From: Planotetraspora silvatica
GTDB lineage: Bacteria > Actinomycetota > Actinomycetes > Streptosporangiales > Streptosporangiaceae
Assembly (NCBI RefSeq): GCF_016863315.1
Contig: NZ_BOOQ01000015.1
Location: 62,001 to 126,000, forward strand
DNA: 64,000 nucleotides
Reading direction: 5' to 3'
Shown here: one piece after another, positions 1 to 8,250 of the stretch
Numbering within the stretch: position 1 is the stretch's first letter
How the letters are laid out: each line of letters begins with the position of its first letter
Made by a program: the position numbers and the translations under genes
Notes under the pieces: model-generated
The model's database searches: none
Told to the model about the DNA's origin: nothing
What the model saw: only the letters and a program-made list of their open reading frames with translations

Positions 1-137
1 CCGCGGAACCGATCCATCAGCCGCTGGAGCCGCTGCTTGTTCCGCGGATCACGGGCCATCGTCTTCGCCTTCTCCGTCATACGCCGGCCCTGCGGACCGC
101 TGAGATATTCCTTGATCCGGTCGAGGAGCTTCGCCAT
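1..137 (-). CDS. Small basic protein, 3' end cut by the window edge
   Basis: An open frame runs leftwards from an ATG at 137 and is still open at base 1, giving 45 visible residues. It begins MAKLLDRIKEYLSG and then becomes strongly basic, ending in Arg/Lys/Gln-rich helix-like sequence. I do not recognise the family. The protein is divergent from the ESX-like gene at 313, with about 175 bases between them. High-GC codon use and the clean start support a real gene, but no function can be given. Confidence 0.6.
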   Translation of the reverse strand, partial: MAKLLDRIKEYLSGPQGRRMTEKAKTMARDPRNKQRLQRLMDRFR

Positions 138-312
138 CTGTCCGTTCACCACCCTTGTATCGTTTTGTCATGAGTCGGCTACCCAGGGGTGTCGCCTCAA
201 ATCACAAGATCACACCTGACTGCCGCCATACGGTTCACGGCGAATGCCTCGGCGCACCCATCCGTGAGGCGTTACGTTGGTGCGCCTGGGGCGTCGGAGG
301 GGCGATCGGAAC

Positions 313-2283
313 ATGGGAAACGTGCCACCGGGGACGGGTCCGCTCTCTCCCGGCTTCAGCGGGATCGATCCCGCGCTGCTGGGTGGCTTCGTCACCGAAC
401 TCGAGCACGCGCGTGGCGTGATCGGTGAGCGGGCCGAGATGATCCGGCGCATCTTCGCCGCCAACGGCGTGTCGGCGGCGTCTCTCGACCCCATCGGCGA
501 GGCGGAGCGGTGGATCGACGAGAACCTGCCGGAGCTGCGCAGACGCCACCAGATGGCGGAGAACATCGCGCGTCTGCCCGGCTGGAATCCCGGGGCGCCC
601 GGCGGGCTCCTGCCGTACGAGGAGAAGGCGATCCTCCCCGCCGCGGAGGCCCAGCGCCTCGGCCGCCAACTCGCCTCGGACTACCTCGGAATCTCGGACT
701 CGTTCTTCAACCCGGATCGAGACGAGGACTACCGGACGATCGTGTACCGCCTGGTCGAGCACCTTCACGATCCGGAATTCACGGCGGCCTTCTTCGCCGC
801 CCTCGGCCCGCAAGGCACACTGGATCTCCCCATGGTGCTGCGCGAGAACCTCTTCGCTCTTGCCGAGGACGCGACCCTGGGCCCGCCACGGCCTGATGAC
901 CTCTGGCTTCGAACGGTGAGCCTGGCATTCGGCACCGCGGTCACCGGGGGATCTCATGTGCCGGGATTCGCTCAAGTGAAGAACGCGATCCTTACTCCGC
1001 CCTCACAGGACTGGTTCGGCGCGAGTCTTCTCCTCAGCTCCGGGGCGTTCCCGCCCGAATGGCTGGCCGAGGCGGTCGTGGCGCGTGGTCTCGACGATCC
1101 CCGGCATGTCAACGCCGGTTATCTTTACGCACTGGGGAACAACCCCGCCGCCGCGCGCCTGGCCGTCGCGACGGTGACAGGAGGCGACCCGGCCAAGCTG
1201 CGCGACTTCCTCACGGCCTTGAACAAGAGCGCGGCCGGGATGTACCAAGAGGCGGGCCGCGGTGACGCGTTCGGACGGATGCTGGCGGCCGCATCAGGCG
1301 CGTACGACGAGAAAGACGGCGCACACAGCAGGGAAGCGGCCTTCTTCGCCTACACCGTGATGACAACCCTCGGCAGACTCGAGGTCGGCGAAGAGGTGCG
1401 CGTGCATCTGGCCGAGATCGCCGGGGCCTATGCCACAGAAATCACCGAGGGCGCCTACCTCGAAGACGGCAACCGGATGCTTCCCAGCTCCTTCCAACCA
1501 GTGGACTCCATGGTGCCCGGGCTGAGGCCCGCATTCCGGCTCAGCCCGGAGGACACCTATCGGTTCATCGCGACATTCGCCAACACGCCGGATAACCGCC
1601 GGCCGTTCGACGAGGCCATGGGCGCCCTCACTCAACGTCTTGTCGATGAAGGCGTTCCGGTGATGTTGAAAAGCCGCGACGGAGCCGAATTGGAAGCGGC
1701 ATTCGCGGCGTTGGGCAACGTCAGCGGTCTCGAGTTGGCCGCTGAGGAGAAATTCGCTCAGGCGGCCGACCAAGCGGCAGAAGAACTCCATGACGACCTC
1801 AGCTTCGGGGTCGGCACCACGCTGGGAATCGCGGGAATCGTCATTCCAGGTGGAATGACAGGCGCCGTTCTCTGGACGGCGTTGTCCACCGGTTGGTCGG
1901 CTTACGACACCTACGAGCCCAATCAAGAAAGGCAGAGGGATCAAACTCGCGCGGCGTCCACCACACAGATACTCGGACGCCGGCACGCTGTGGCGCAATC
2001 CTTGATGGATGCGGGGTTTCCCCCTGACATCTCGCCTGAGGCCTATCAGGCGACCTGCCCACCTGGTGTCGCCATCGCCGACGGCAACGGCCGTCTCCGG
2101 CCTTTTCCCGACATTCTCGCATCCGGCGACACAGGTCTTCGCGCATTTGAAGAATGGACCCGACAGAACGGCCTCACGCGCGCGAGTGACATGACCCTGG
2201 CAAAGCTGTCCAGCAGATTCGCCGACCGCTTCAACGGTCAGTTGAGTATGACCGCACCACGTGCCCGATTCTTCGAGGAGTAG
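313..2283 (+). CDS. Large ESX/WXG100-like protein, DUF6571-type, 656 aa
   Basis: The start was set at ATG 313 because GGAGGGG lies 8-12 bases upstream; an in-frame TTG at 277 has no such site. The first 120 residues are helical and resemble the N-terminus of ESX-type cargo. The middle is a long alpha-helical region, and a Gly/Ala-rich hydrophobic stretch lies at about residues 500-525. Length and composition fit the actinobacterial DUF6571 family, whose function is unknown. No toxin motif is visible in the C-terminal 130 residues. The next genes encode a lipoprotein and a WXG100-like protein, suggesting an ESX-secreted set. The family assignment rests on recollection of similar proteins and is moderate. 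Confidence 0.6.
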   Translation: MGNVPPGTGPLSPGFSGIDPALLGGFVTELEHARGVIGERAEMIRRIFAANGVSAASLDPIGEAERWIDENLPELRRRHQMAENIARLPGWNPGAPGGLLPYEEKAILPAAEAQRLGRQLASDYLGISDSFFNPDRDEDYRTIVYRLVEHLHDPEFTAAFFAALGPQGTLDLPMVLRENLFALAEDATLGPPRPDDLWLRTVSLAFGTAVTGGSHVPGFAQVKNAILTPPSQDWFGASLLLSSGAFPPEWLAEAVVARGLDDPRHVNAGYLYALGNNPAAARLAVATVTGGDPAKLRDFLTALNKSAAGMYQEAGRGDAFGRMLAAASGAYDEKDGAHSREAAFFAYTVMTTLGRLEVGEEVRVHLAEIAGAYATEITEGAYLEDGNRMLPSSFQPVDSMVPGLRPAFRLSPEDTYRFIATFANTPDNRRPFDEAMGALTQRLVDEGVPVMLKSRDGAELEAAFAALGNVSGLELAAEEKFAQAADQAAEELHDDLSFGVGTTLGIAGIVIPGGMTGAVLWTALSTGWSAYDTYEPNQERQRDQTRAASTTQILGRRHAVAQSLMDAGFPPDISPEAYQATCPPGVAIADGNGRLRPFPDILASGDTGLRAFEEWTRQNGLTRASDMTLAKLSSRFADRFNGQLSMTAPRARFFEE

Positions 2284-2284
2284 T

Positions 2285-2752
2285 TCAGGACACGGGCAGG
2301 CAGTCGGTTTCCCCGGCGACGGCGTACAAGCCGTTTCCCGGGGATTGGAAAACCAGAGTCGTCCTCGTGTCGGCGTTCACGGCACGGACCGGCTTTCCAG
2401 GAGAATCGGCTGAGACGATTCGATAGTCCGCCACGCGCCCGAGTGCCCCAATCATCAAGGCATTCAGCCCCTCAGGACTGGGGTCGCCAGCGGAATCCCG
2501 GCCGGTGGCCGCGAAAGTCTGTTTCGCCATACCGTCACCACACGACACGTTCTTGCCACCCGCGTCCGTGATCGTCACATCCAAGGCGGTTCGCTCATGC
2601 AGCACTCCGAGAATGTGATTTTTCAGGGTTTGGCCGGCTTGGGCTGCGGTGGGGCCATCGTCTGAGTCGCAGCCGGTGAGAGCCAGCGGGATCACAACCG
2701 CCACGACCACGACCAGACCGCGAAGCCGTACGAGAGCTGAAAGGCCGAGCAT
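2285..2752 (-). CDS. Secreted lipoprotein, unknown function, 155 aa
   Basis: The start at ATG 2752 is chosen because GGAGG lies 8 bases upstream; a longer frame to 2794 lacks a site. Residues 1-27 form a lipoprotein signal peptide: a basic start, a Val/Ile/Leu-rich core and the lipobox LTGC. The mature part is about 130 residues with two internal Cys and resembles small extracytoplasmic beta-rich lipoproteins. It converges tail to tail with the ESX-like gene (1 base apart) and diverges from the WXG100-like gene. It may be a partner of those proteins, but that is only context. Confidence 0.75.
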   Translation of the reverse strand: MLGLSALVRLRGLVVVVAVVIPLALTGCDSDDGPTAAQAGQTLKNHILGVLHERTALDVTITDAGGKNVSCGDGMAKQTFAATGRDSAGDPSPEGLNALMIGALGRVADYRIVSADSPGKPVRAVNADTRTTLVFQSPGNGLYAVAGETDCLPVS

Positions 2753-2861
2753 TCTCTTCGCCTCCGCGAGTGGCAGTGATCGGGTCCAGCCCACATAATC
2801 TCAAGCAGAACCGCTGCGCCACCCCGAATATCCCTACGTCATTCGCAGCAGGAGTCAGGCG

Positions 2862-3164
2862 TTGCCCCTCGACGACGATCTGGTCCCCAACCCGAGATAT
2901 CGGGACCTGGAGACGGCGCTCGCGGCCGCACGAGAGCACATTCACGTGCTGGAGACGGCCCTCGACAACGCCTGCGCGACATTCGGCGGCCGGGCGGTGT
3001 GGGTGGGACCCACGGCCCGGGCGTTCGGCGACGAGCTCAACGGACGCAGGGCCCGCGTCAGGGCGGCCGCCCGGCACGTCCTCGCCGAACTCGAAGGAGA
3101 GCTTCGGGCCACCCCTCGCATGGTCTCCCGGGCGGCCGCTTCGAGCCTGACCGGCTGGTCCTGA
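2862..3164 (+). CDS. WXG100-like (ESX family) small protein, 100 aa
   Basis: This short protein starts at TTG 2862, with GGAG centred 9 bases upstream. It is predicted to be two helices joined by a turn that holds W47-V-G49, the WxG motif of ESX secreted proteins, followed by FGDEL. At 100 residues it has the normal family length. It lies divergently next to a lipoprotein and near a large ESX-like protein. No EccC or other secretion machinery is in the window, so the secretion system must be elsewhere if this protein is exported. Confidence 0.65.
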   Translation: MPLDDDLVPNPRYRDLETALAAAREHIHVLETALDNACATFGGRAVWVGPTARAFGDELNGRRARVRAAARHVLAELEGELRATPRMVSRAAASSLTGWS

Positions 3165-3169
3165 CCGGT

Positions 3170-4993
3170 TCAGACGATGTCGACCTCGGCATGCGCCCGT
3201 CCGCCGGACAGCCGCGGATAACCGGGCCCGCGGTCGAAGAAGGCGTCCTGCCGCGTCCGCTTGGCCGCCCGCAGCCGCTCCGTCGCCTCGTCATCGATCC
3301 GCAGATCGTCGCGTGAGCCGTGCAGGACGACGCCGTAGTCGTCCCGCGCGGCCTCCGGGGAGACCTTCCCGTCGCGGACGTCGGCGGCCACCCGCCCGGC
3401 CTCCCGTTCGTACGGCGAGCCCCAACCGCCGCCTCCTGTGGTCCTGACGCGCACGATCTCCCCCTCCTTCACGGGGAAGTCGTCCACCAGGCCCTCCATC
3501 TCCTCGCCGTTCACCGTGACGAGAAAGGGACGGCCCGCCCGGCCGCCGTTCACGCCCCAGCACGCGAGGATCGACCGGTCCGCGATCGACATGAACGACG
3601 CGTCCCGCAACATGCGGATGTGCTTGTCGTAGCCGAGACCGCCGCGGAACTCCCCCGGGCCGCCGCTGTCGACGGCCAGCCCGAGCCGTTCGACCAGGAA
3701 CGGCCACCGCGCCTCGGCGAACTCCACGGGGATGTTGCGCGAGTCGGGGACGACGTGGATGGTGTCCTCCCCGTCGGCGTACCAGCGCCCGCCCGAGCCT
3801 CCGCCGAGGACCTCGCGCATCAGGTACGGGCCGTCGCCGGACTCGCCGTAGACCCCGGTGTAGCGGATGGTCTCCTGGTCGGCCGGCATGCGCCCGCCGG
3901 TCGCCTTGGCGAGCACGCCCGCCAGCACGCCGAGGAGCCGGAGGATCACGAACGTCCTGGCGTTGGTCGGCGCCGGGAAGATCGGGGTCAGCAGCGTGCC
4001 CTTCTCCGGGAACACCATCTTGATCAGCGGGACGACGCCCTCGTTGACGTCGAGTTCCGCCATCCGCTCCGGCGTGTCCGCGAGGTTGCGCAGGACCGGG
4101 GCGAGCCACTTCTTCAGGAAGACCCCGTCGGCGTAGTCGCCGGCGTGGTTGATCGGCCCCTTGGCCTGGGCGGAGGTCCCGGTGAAGTCGATCGTCAGGG
4201 GAACGTCCGCCGCGTGGTCGACGGTCAGGGTGATCCGCTGGGTGTGCAGTCTGGGCTCGTCGACGCCGTCGTGCTCGGCGTAGTCCTCCCAGACGTGCAC
4301 CCCCTCGGGGATCTTCGACAACAACTCCCTGCGGAAGGTCTCCGTCGTCTTCGCGATGATCGCGTCGAAGCAGGCCTCGACGGCCTCCCGCCCGTAGCGG
4401 TCGAAGATCTCCCCCAGCCTCCGGGCGCCCATCAGGCACGCGGAGCACTCGGCGTCCAGGTCGCCCGCGAGCGAGTCGGGCATGCGCGAGTTGCGCGTCA
4501 TGATCGTGAGTGCCGCACGGTTGGGCACGCCCTGGTCCCAGAGCTTGATCGGGGGGACCATCAGGCCCTCCTCGAACGCGCTGCGCGCGTGGGACGGCAT
4601 CGAGCCCGGCACCGCCCCGCCGATGTCGTCGTGGTGCCCGAACGCCTGGACGAAGGCCACCACCTCTCCCTGGTGGAACACCGGCACGGTCACGCACAGA
4701 TCAGGCAGGTGGCCGATCCCGCCTTCCGACAGGTAGACGTCGTTGTGGAAGTAGACGTCGCCCGGCCTCATCGTCCCGATCGGGAAGTCCCGGACGACGG
4801 GCTGGACCAGCGCCGAGTAGGACCTGCCGGTCAGCTTGCGCAGCCGTACGTCGTGGATGCCGGCGCGGAAGTCGTGCGCGTCGCGGATCATGGGCGAGCG
4901 GGCGGTCCGCGCGATCGAGGTCTCGACCTCCATCTCGACCGACGCGAGCGTCCCCTCCACGATCTCCACCAGAATCGGGTCGACGTCGGTCAT
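3170..4993 (-). CDS. hyuB: Hydantoinase B / oxoprolinase family subunit, 607 aa
   Basis: This is the partner subunit of ATP-dependent amidohydrolases and carboxylases (N-methylhydantoinase, 5-oxoprolinase, caprolactamase, acetone carboxylase). The N-terminal half has the family pattern with FGHHDDIGG near residue 140, and the C-terminal half is Gly-rich with TTGGGGWGSP. The length is normal. The start ATG overlaps the hyuA stop as ATGA (4990-4993), so the two subunits are translationally coupled. Substrate cannot be told from sequence; the neighbouring molybdenum hydroxylase, NCS2 permease and PucR point to a cyclic amide or nucleobase-like compound. Confidence 0.9.
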   Translation of the reverse strand: MTDVDPILVEIVEGTLASVEMEVETSIARTARSPMIRDAHDFRAGIHDVRLRKLTGRSYSALVQPVVRDFPIGTMRPGDVYFHNDVYLSEGGIGHLPDLCVTVPVFHQGEVVAFVQAFGHHDDIGGAVPGSMPSHARSAFEEGLMVPPIKLWDQGVPNRAALTIMTRNSRMPDSLAGDLDAECSACLMGARRLGEIFDRYGREAVEACFDAIIAKTTETFRRELLSKIPEGVHVWEDYAEHDGVDEPRLHTQRITLTVDHAADVPLTIDFTGTSAQAKGPINHAGDYADGVFLKKWLAPVLRNLADTPERMAELDVNEGVVPLIKMVFPEKGTLLTPIFPAPTNARTFVILRLLGVLAGVLAKATGGRMPADQETIRYTGVYGESGDGPYLMREVLGGGSGGRWYADGEDTIHVVPDSRNIPVEFAEARWPFLVERLGLAVDSGGPGEFRGGLGYDKHIRMLRDASFMSIADRSILACWGVNGGRAGRPFLVTVNGEEMEGLVDDFPVKEGEIVRVRTTGGGGWGSPYEREAGRVAADVRDGKVSPEAARDDYGVVLHGSRDDLRIDDEATERLRAAKRTRQDAFFDRGPGYPRLSGGRAHAEVDIV

Positions 4994-7032
4994 CGGTCGC
5001 TCACCACCACGAGGTTGCCGTAGTCGTCCATGGTCGCCGTGAAGCCGGGGTGCACCGGCAGGGTCGAGCCGTATTCCTCGATGACCGCGGGGCCGGTCAC
5101 CACGGCGCCCGCGCGGAGGTCGCCCCGGCGGTAGATCACCGTGCGGCCCCACCGTTCGTAGAACACGTCCCGCGTCGCCACCGGGCTCGGCTCGTCCGGC
5201 TGGTACGGCAGGCGCGCGATCTTGGGGCGGGTGATCGGGCCGATGCCGGAGACCCGCAGGTTCACCCATTCGACGGCGTGGCGGGAGTCGTCGCGGTAGC
5301 CGTACCCGTAGAGCCGCTGGTGCGCCTCGTGGAACCGGTCCACGACGGCGGCCCGCCAGCCCTCGTCCGGCGGCCCGTCCGGGGCGGGCACCCTGACCTC
5401 GTAGGCCTGGCCGTAGTAGCGGAGGTCGGCGCTGCGCGCGTACACGTGACTCGCGAAGCCCTCGCGGTCGAGCGCGGCGGCGGCCTGGCCCTCCAGTTCG
5501 GCGAACACGGCCCGCAGCGTCTCCTGCGAGGGGTCGCGGGAGACGTGGGTGCGGACGTAGTCGTTCTTCACGTCCACTGTGAGCAGGCCGAACGCCGACA
5601 CGTTGCCCGGGTTCGGCGGGACGATCGCCGCGCGGAGGCCGAGGACGTCGATCAGCCGGCAGGCGAGCAGCGGTCCCGAGCCGCCGAACGCGACCATCGG
5701 GAAGTCCCGCACGTCGAGGCCGCGTTTGACGGTGATCTGGCGGATCGCGTTCGACTGGTTGAACGCGCTGATCTCGAGGATGCCGGTCGCGCATCGCTCG
5801 GGCGACAGTCCGAGCTTGCCCGCCAGCGCCTCGATGCCCGCCCTGGCCGCGGAGACGTCGAGCGGGATCTCGCCGCCGAGGAGGTGGGGAGGCACCCGGC
5901 CGAGGAAGACGTGGGCGTCGGTGACGGTGACCTCCGTGCCGCCTCTGCCGTAGCAGAGCGGTCCCGGGTCGGCGCCCGCCGACTTGGGCCCGACCTTCAA
6001 CGTGCCCTCACGGGAGATCCAGGCGATCGACCCGCCGCCCGCGCCCACGGTCACAATGTCGATCATCGGGATCTTGCAGGGGTACCTGCCGACGTTGCCC
6101 TCGGTCGTCAGGGAGGGTTCGCCGTCGACGACCACCGCCACGTCGGTGGACGTGCCGCCGCCGTCGAGCGTGATCACGCCGGGGTGGCCGGCCGTGCCGG
6201 CGATCAGGGCGGCGCCGAGGGCGCCCGCCGCGGGCCCGGACAGGACCGTCGTGATCGGCTGGTGGACCACCTCGGACGCCGACAGCACGCCGCCGTTGCT
6301 CTTCATCACCGAGAAGGGGCGGCCGAGCCGGTCCGACAGGTTGCCGATGTACCGCCGCATGATCGGTTTGACCGCCGCGTCGACGAGCGTGGTGACCGAC
6401 CGCTCGTACTCCCGGTACTCCCGCAGGACGTCGCTCGACAACGAGACGACCGCGTCCGGATGCTCACGCTCGATGACCTCGCGCATGCGCCGTTCGTGGT
6501 CGGGGTTCGCGTAGGAGTGCAGGAAGCACACGCCGATCGCGGTGACACCGTTGCCGGCGAACCAGCGTGCGGCCTGTACGGCTCCCGCCTCGTCGAACGG
6601 CCTGATCTCCCGCCCGAGATGGTCGAGCCGCCCGCCGACGGTGCGCACCCGGTGCACGGGGACGATCCGGGGCGGCTTGACCCAGAAGTAGGAATTGCCG
6701 TAACCGTCCGGGACGCTCTGCCGGGCGATCTCCAGGATGAACTCGAAACCCTCGGTCGTGACGAAGCCCAGGTGCGCGGTGCCGTCGGGACGGTCCTCGA
6801 GCAACTGGTTGGTGGCCACCGTCGTTCCGTGGACGATCGCGGACACGTCGCCGAGATCGCCCGAGCCGGTATGGAGCTCCAGGACCTTGTGGACACCTGC
6901 CATGAACCCATCGGCCGGATTGGCAGGTGTCGAAGGAGTCTTGGTCGTGACGATCTCACCGGTCTCCTCGTCGACCAGGACGACGTCCGTGAACGTGCCC
7001 CCGGTGTCGACCCCGATGCGGACGCTACCCAT
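4990..7032 (-). CDS. hyuA: Hydantoinase A / oxoprolinase family ATPase subunit, 680 aa
   Basis: This is the ATP-using subunit of the HyuAB amidohydrolase. An ASKHA-type phosphate-binding loop, VDTGGTFTDV, lies at residues 7-16, and a second Gly-rich nucleotide site, LDGGGTSTDV, follows in the middle of the protein. The start ATG 7032 is chosen because homologues begin just before this loop. A GGAG is only one base upstream, so the exact initiation is uncertain. It forms an operon with hyuB (4-base overlap) and probably with the CoxG-like gene, which ends 160 bases upstream. Known family reactions couple ATP hydrolysis to opening or carboxylating stable amide or ketone substrates. Confidence 0.9.
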   Translation of the reverse strand: MGSVRIGVDTGGTFTDVVLVDEETGEIVTTKTPSTPANPADGFMAGVHKVLELHTGSGDLGDVSAIVHGTTVATNQLLEDRPDGTAHLGFVTTEGFEFILEIARQSVPDGYGNSYFWVKPPRIVPVHRVRTVGGRLDHLGREIRPFDEAGAVQAARWFAGNGVTAIGVCFLHSYANPDHERRMREVIEREHPDAVVSLSSDVLREYREYERSVTTLVDAAVKPIMRRYIGNLSDRLGRPFSVMKSNGGVLSASEVVHQPITTVLSGPAAGALGAALIAGTAGHPGVITLDGGGTSTDVAVVVDGEPSLTTEGNVGRYPCKIPMIDIVTVGAGGGSIAWISREGTLKVGPKSAGADPGPLCYGRGGTEVTVTDAHVFLGRVPPHLLGGEIPLDVSAARAGIEALAGKLGLSPERCATGILEISAFNQSNAIRQITVKRGLDVRDFPMVAFGGSGPLLACRLIDVLGLRAAIVPPNPGNVSAFGLLTVDVKNDYVRTHVSRDPSQETLRAVFAELEGQAAAALDREGFASHVYARSADLRYYGQAYEVRVPAPDGPPDEGWRAAVVDRFHEAHQRLYGYGYRDDSRHAVEWVNLRVSGIGPITRPKIARLPYQPDEPSPVATRDVFYERWGRTVIYRRGDLRAGAVVTGPAVIEEYGSTLPVHPGFTATMDDYGNLVVVSDR

Positions 7033-7141
7033 GCTCCAGTGTTTACCGATCGCGACCGGCACCGGGAACCGGCGCACTCTGCCGAAGAAAACTCATCCCG
7101 TCGTCAGACCCTGCCACCAGGGACCGGAGAGGCCGGGTCGT

Positions 7142-7151
7142 GTCTGACAAA
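7142..7151 (-). promoter_or_regulatory. Possible regulator box upstream of hyuA
   Basis: The minus strand reads TTTGTCAGAC about 110 bases before the hyuA start. It differs by one base from TTTGGCRGAY boxes found upstream of the NCS2 permease and of the DUF2877 operon. A shared PucR-type site is a guess; chance matches are possible at this length. Confidence 0.2.
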
Positions 7152-7192
7152 TCAAGCCCTGCCGCGCGCGGCCGGCATTTGTCGGGCGCTCC

Positions 7193-7882
7193 TCAGCGGC
7201 GCCGGCCCGACCGCCCGAGCAGCCAGCCGATCACCGCGCTTCCCAGCGCGATCCCGGCGCCCATGCCGAACGCGGTCAGCACCGGCCAGACGGGCGTGCC
7301 CTTCTGGGCCGCCGGCTCGGGGGAACGGGTGAAGACCTGGGCTCCGGGCGCCGCCGCGGCCGCCTCCCCGGAAACGACCCCGGCACCGGAAACGACCCCG
7401 GCACCGGCGGCGGACACGACCTCGGCGCCGGGCACCGCGACGGGTACGGACACCAGATGCCGCTCGACGGCGGTGAAGAACTCGCCGGCCGTCCTCTTCG
7501 CCACCGAACCGAGCATGCGCTGGCCGACTCCCCCGATCATGCCGCCCACGACGGCCTCGGCGTCGTAGTCGACGCGGGTCCCGCCCTCCGCGTCGCTGAG
7601 CCGTACCTGCACGGTGGCCTCGACCGTTCCGGGAGCCCCCTGGCCGCGTGCCCTGAGCACGAAGCGCTCGGGCTCGTGCTGGTCGGCGAGGGAGACCTCA
7701 CCCTGATAGACGCCCTTGATCGACGCGACCCCCGCCGCGACCGTCATCTTGTAGGCGTCGCCGCCGATCTCCTCCAGGCGCTCGCAGCCGGGGATCGTCC
7801 GCACCAGGACGGCGGGGTCCTGAAGCGCGTCCCAGACCCGCTTGCGCTCGACTGCGAGCAGTGCACTGCCAACGACCTTCAT
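7193..7882 (-). CDS. coxG: CoxG-like SRPBCC protein with C-terminal membrane anchor, 229 aa
   Basis: Residues 1-145 match the CoxG / SRPBCC fold: an N-terminal MKVVGSALL strand, RVWDALQDP, IPGCERLEE and the Gly-rich segment VVGGMIGGVGQRM. A low-complexity Ala/Val/Gly linker follows, containing the tandem segment GAGVVSGAGVVSG. The end is one hydrophobic helix, then RSGRRR. Start ATG 7882 has CGGAGGT upstream. CoxG proteins accompany molybdenum hydroxylases of the CODH family and help attach them to the membrane or quinone pool. Here the gene lies on the hyuAB side, separated from the hydroxylase genes by cydAB on the other strand. Confidence 0.85.
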   Translation of the reverse strand: MKVVGSALLAVERKRVWDALQDPAVLVRTIPGCERLEEIGGDAYKMTVAAGVASIKGVYQGEVSLADQHEPERFVLRARGQGAPGTVEATVQVRLSDAEGGTRVDYDAEAVVGGMIGGVGQRMLGSVAKRTAGEFFTAVERHLVSVPVAVPGAEVVSAAGAGVVSGAGVVSGEAAAAAPGAQVFTRSPEPAAQKGTPVWPVLTAFGMGAGIALGSAVIGWLLGRSGRRR

Positions 7883-8097
7883 GGGCACCTCCGATGCCGA
7901 GCACACTAGACAATCTCCGGGACCGGCGAGTACGGCAAGATCTGCCTCCCCCTCGCGGCGGAGTTACTCAGAAGTTCACACGTCACCCGGTCGTCGCAGC
8001 GGTACTCATGCCCAATCGGTCGGTCGGCGTACAGACGGATCACCCGTGTGGCGGATGTCCGTCCCGCCGGGCGAGCCGACCATTGATGGCGTATCTC

Positions 8098-8139
8098 CGG
8101 GATTCACAACATCTGTTCTTCGGGATTCACAACACCTGT
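8098..8139. repeat. Tandem 19-bp direct repeat upstream of cydA
   Basis: CGGGATTCACAACATCTGT (8098-8116) is repeated as CGGGATTCACAACACCTGT (8121-8139), one mismatch, 23 bases apart, which is about two helical turns. Each copy has TTCACAA, the half-site of the redox sensor Rex that represses cyd genes in Streptomyces, but not the full inverted Rex site. It lies 112-153 bases before cydA. Confidence 0.6.
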
Positions 8140-8180
8140 GACGTAGATCGCATCGACTCCCGGCACCGCACGCCCTCATT

Positions 8181-8229
8181 GCTCTACGGCTTGTAGTACT
8201 ACTAGGAGTAGAACTACAAGCTGTAGAGC
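8181..8229 (+). promoter_or_regulatory. 23-bp hairpin / operator directly before the cydA ribosome binding site
   Basis: Arms 8181-8203 and 8207-8229 pair with one mismatch and one G-T wobble around a 3-base loop. Within the arms are two related 13-mers, CTACGGCTTGTAG (8184-8196) and CTACAAGCTGTAG (8214-8226), which look like TACA-N3-TGTA dyads. The structure ends 21 bases before the ATG and just before the GAGGGGG ribosome site. It could be a double repressor site (BlaI/MecI-like) or an RNA hairpin controlling stability or translation. Confidence 0.7.
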
Positions 8230-8250
8230 TCCGGCACCCGCGAGGGGGAC

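Noticed and set aside
8121-8140. Canonical Rex operator
   Set aside because: Rex sites are TTGTGAA-N4-TTCACAA; here half-sites are in direct orientation and the TCACA...TGTGA pair is everted.
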